From Acidobacteriota bacterium (GTDB taxonomy: Bacteria > Acidobacteriota > Blastocatellia > Pyrinomonadales > Pyrinomonadaceae), in the NCBI GenBank assembly GCA_003222975.1, contig QHXN01000014.1, positions 1 through 64,000 on the forward strand: a DNA stretch of 64,000 nt, read 5' to 3'. Numbering within the stretch: the stretch's first letter is position 1; each line of letters begins with the position of its first letter. The notes beneath the pieces were generated by a model. That model did not search any database. It was not told the DNA's origin and was given only the letters and a program-made list of their open reading frames with translations. The translations under genes and the position numbers were made by a program. Below are positions 62,682 to 64,000 of the stretch, one piece after another.

Positions 62682-64000
62682 TCAGCGAGAAGAAGTCTTG
62701 ACCGGCGCCGCCGGCTCCCTAATCGTCAACTGCTGGTCGGGCGCGACGTTCTTTAGGTTCTGTCGTGTGCCGCTCGGCCAACGAATTTCCAACGAGTCAA
62801 CCCGGCTGTGATCCCCTAGCCCGAACTGTACGACGCGCGAGCTTTGTGCGGAGAAGCCGTTGCCGCCGTCCACCTCTCTGATCTGGCTGAGGCCGCCAGC
62901 GACGGCGGTCAGGCGACTCCCGATGGCGTCGCGGTTGCTGCGCGTACCGATAAGGCGGACTTGCAGCCAGTGGCGCGAAGCGCCGACCTCATTGCGGTAC
63001 AGCAAGGACGCCTGACCGCAGTTTGTCACGAAGATGTCCAGGTCGCCGTCCCCGTCGAAGTCGGCGAGCGCGATGCCGCGCCCGTCGCCCGTATCCGCCA
63101 CGCCCGCCGCCTCGGCCATCTCCTGAAAGCCAGCCCCGGTATTTTTGAACAGCCGGTGCTTCTCGCGGGCGCTGATCGAGAAGCCGCGCATGTCAGGCCA
63201 GGCGCTGACGTCCGAGATGTCTGAGGTGGATAAGCGACCGAAGAATTCGCCGAGCCGGCTGCCGGCGAAAAGGTCGACCGGCCCGTCCGTGATGTAGCCG
63301 TTGACGTTGTAAATATCCAGCAGCCCGTCATTATCGAAATCAAAGAACTTGGCACCCCAGGCCCACCCGCCGTCCGCGCAGTTGTTCTCCTGCGCCGCGT
63401 TCACGAAGGTGCCTTCGCCCATGTTGTGCCATAGCATGTTGCCTTGCCGGATGTACCGATTGGTAATGTTGGTCACATAGATGTCCATGTATCCGTCGTT
63501 ATCGTAGTCACCGAAGTCTACGTTCATCCCGGCATCGAAGTCGCCGCCCGTGCTCTGCCGCGTGATATTCGTGAAGGTCCCGTCGCCGTTGTTCCTGTAG
63601 ACCAAGTCCTCGCCGTAGTCGTCGGCGACGTAGATGTCCTGATCGCCGTCGTTATCAATGTCGGCGCAGCCTATATCGAGCGTCCAACCCTTGCTTAACA
63701 AACCTGACTCGGCGGTAACGTCCGTGAAAGTGTTGTTGCCGTTATTCCGGTAGAGTACGAGTCCGCCGCCGTTACGCGCCTTGATGAAATTTTCGGGCAG
63801 GATTCTGGTTGAAGGGATGTTCCACAGGTCGACGTTTCTCTCGAAGTAATGGCCCACCAGGAGGTCGAGAAGCCCGTCATTGTTATAGTCTATAAAGACG
63901 GCGCACGAGGCGTTGCCCCAAGCCTTCAGCCCCGCCTCCTTCGTGATGTCTGTGAACCGCCCCCCGTCGTTTCGGAAGAGCCTGCTTTCTCCGTAGCAGG
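62682..64000 (-). CDS. CRTAC1-type FG-GAP/VCBS repeat protein with UnbV tail (partial, 5' end beyond the window)
   Basis: The last 439 or so codons of a gene that continues past the right edge: translation of 63858-64000 gives further family sequence (RLFRNDGGRFTDITKEAGL, then CAVFIDYNNDGLLDLLVGHYF) in frame with the rest, so an internal GTG at 63857 is not the start. Visible blades: IDYNNDGLLDLLVG, ADIDNDGDQDIYVA, GDYDNDGYMDIYVT, FDFDNDGLLDIYNV and ADFDGDGDLDIFVT. The C-terminal ASPIC/UnbV domain runs from RHWLQVRLIGTRSNRDAIGSRL to LTIREP. Related to the protein at 50774-53179. Surface propeller of unknown ligand. Confidence 0.9.
   Translation of the reverse strand, partial: CYGESRLFRNDGGRFTDITKEAGLKAWGNASCAVFIDYNNDGLLDLLVGHYFERNVDLWNIPSTRILPENFIKARNGGGLVLYRNNGNNTFTDVTAESGLLSKGWTLDIGCADIDNDGDQDIYVADDYGEDLVYRNNGDGTFTNITRQSTGGDFDAGMNVDFGDYDNDGYMDIYVTNITNRYIRQGNMLWHNMGEGTFVNAAQENNCADGGWAWGAKFFDFDNDGLLDIYNVNGYITDGPVDLFAGSRLGEFFGRLSTSDISDVSAWPDMRGFSISAREKHRLFKNTGAGFQEMAEAAGVADTGDGRGIALADFDGDGDLDIFVTNCGQASLLYRNEVGASRHWLQVRLIGTRSNRDAIGSRLTAVAGGLSQIREVDGGNGFSAQSSRVVQFGLGDHSRVDSLEIRWPSGTRQNLKNVAPDQQLTIREPAAPVKTSSR

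Overview
The window is 64 kb of GC-rich, densely coded bacterial chromosome. It has no rRNA, no tRNA I could recognise and no CRISPR. The gene content points to Acidobacteriota, probably the Blastocatellia/Pyrinomonas side: CRTAC1-type FG-GAP/UnbV proteins, TonB receptors with a carboxypeptidase-like N-terminal domain, many signal-peptide TPR proteins, Uma2 nucleases, and intergenic inverted repeats built from short reiterated words. The phylum call is inferred from gene content only.

Layout. (1) 1-6160: a beta-oxidation operon on the minus strand in the order fadN-like, ybaK-like, fadA, fadE. A palindrome identical to the Bacillus FadR box lies between its -35 and -10. (2) 6204-8340: insertion-sequence debris. 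A 0.5-kb IS30 remnant with both terminal repeats cuts off a pRiA4b ORF-3 gene, and a larger pair of inverted ends (IS21-like style) brackets this and a SWIM zinc-finger gene. (3) 8431-25921: housekeeping and accessory genes: flavin oxidoreductase, TetA-like MFS pump, an aminoglycoside-adenylyltransferase-like gene without its own stop, MscS channel, TPR protein, DUF488, RsiV-like secreted protein, a swivel-first aconitase-family hydratase coupled to a CYTH protein, M28 peptidase, GH3/NagZ-like hydrolase, queG, an outer-membrane barrel, moaA and a Uma2 nuclease. (4) 26011-28256: TPP riboswitch, thiC and a strong terminator. (5) 28276-33341: a NurA nuclease / zinc-ribbon membrane protein / HAS-barrel operon, and secreted proteins separated by perfect inverted repeats up to 34 bp.

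(6) 33632-42564: a phospholipase-C-like phosphoesterase, a monoheme cytochrome, and a convergent three-gene operon (monoheme cytochrome, small subunit, GMC flavoprotein) that looks like a membrane-linked alcohol/sugar dehydrogenase. A Crp/Fnr regulator and a receiver domain lacking its phospho-acceptor follow. (7) 42655-49354: a glycan operon on the minus strand: glycosyltransferase, UDP-galactopyranose mutase, a GH1-RmlD fusion and a GH2 hydrolase. (8) 49355-50335: a gene-free stretch of almost 1 kb.

(9) 50336-64000: a minus-strand run of exported proteins: two CRTAC1/UnbV proteins (one cut by the window edge), a 14-repeat BNR propeller, a TonB receptor, two paralogues of an unnamed family with an IPT/TIG-like tail, and a redoxin directly abutting a cytochrome c-copper type II monooxygenase. 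This cluster uses visibly more A/T-ending codons than its neighbours. It is my best candidate for an undescribed system, perhaps copper-dependent extracellular oxidation with uptake of a product; that role is inference.
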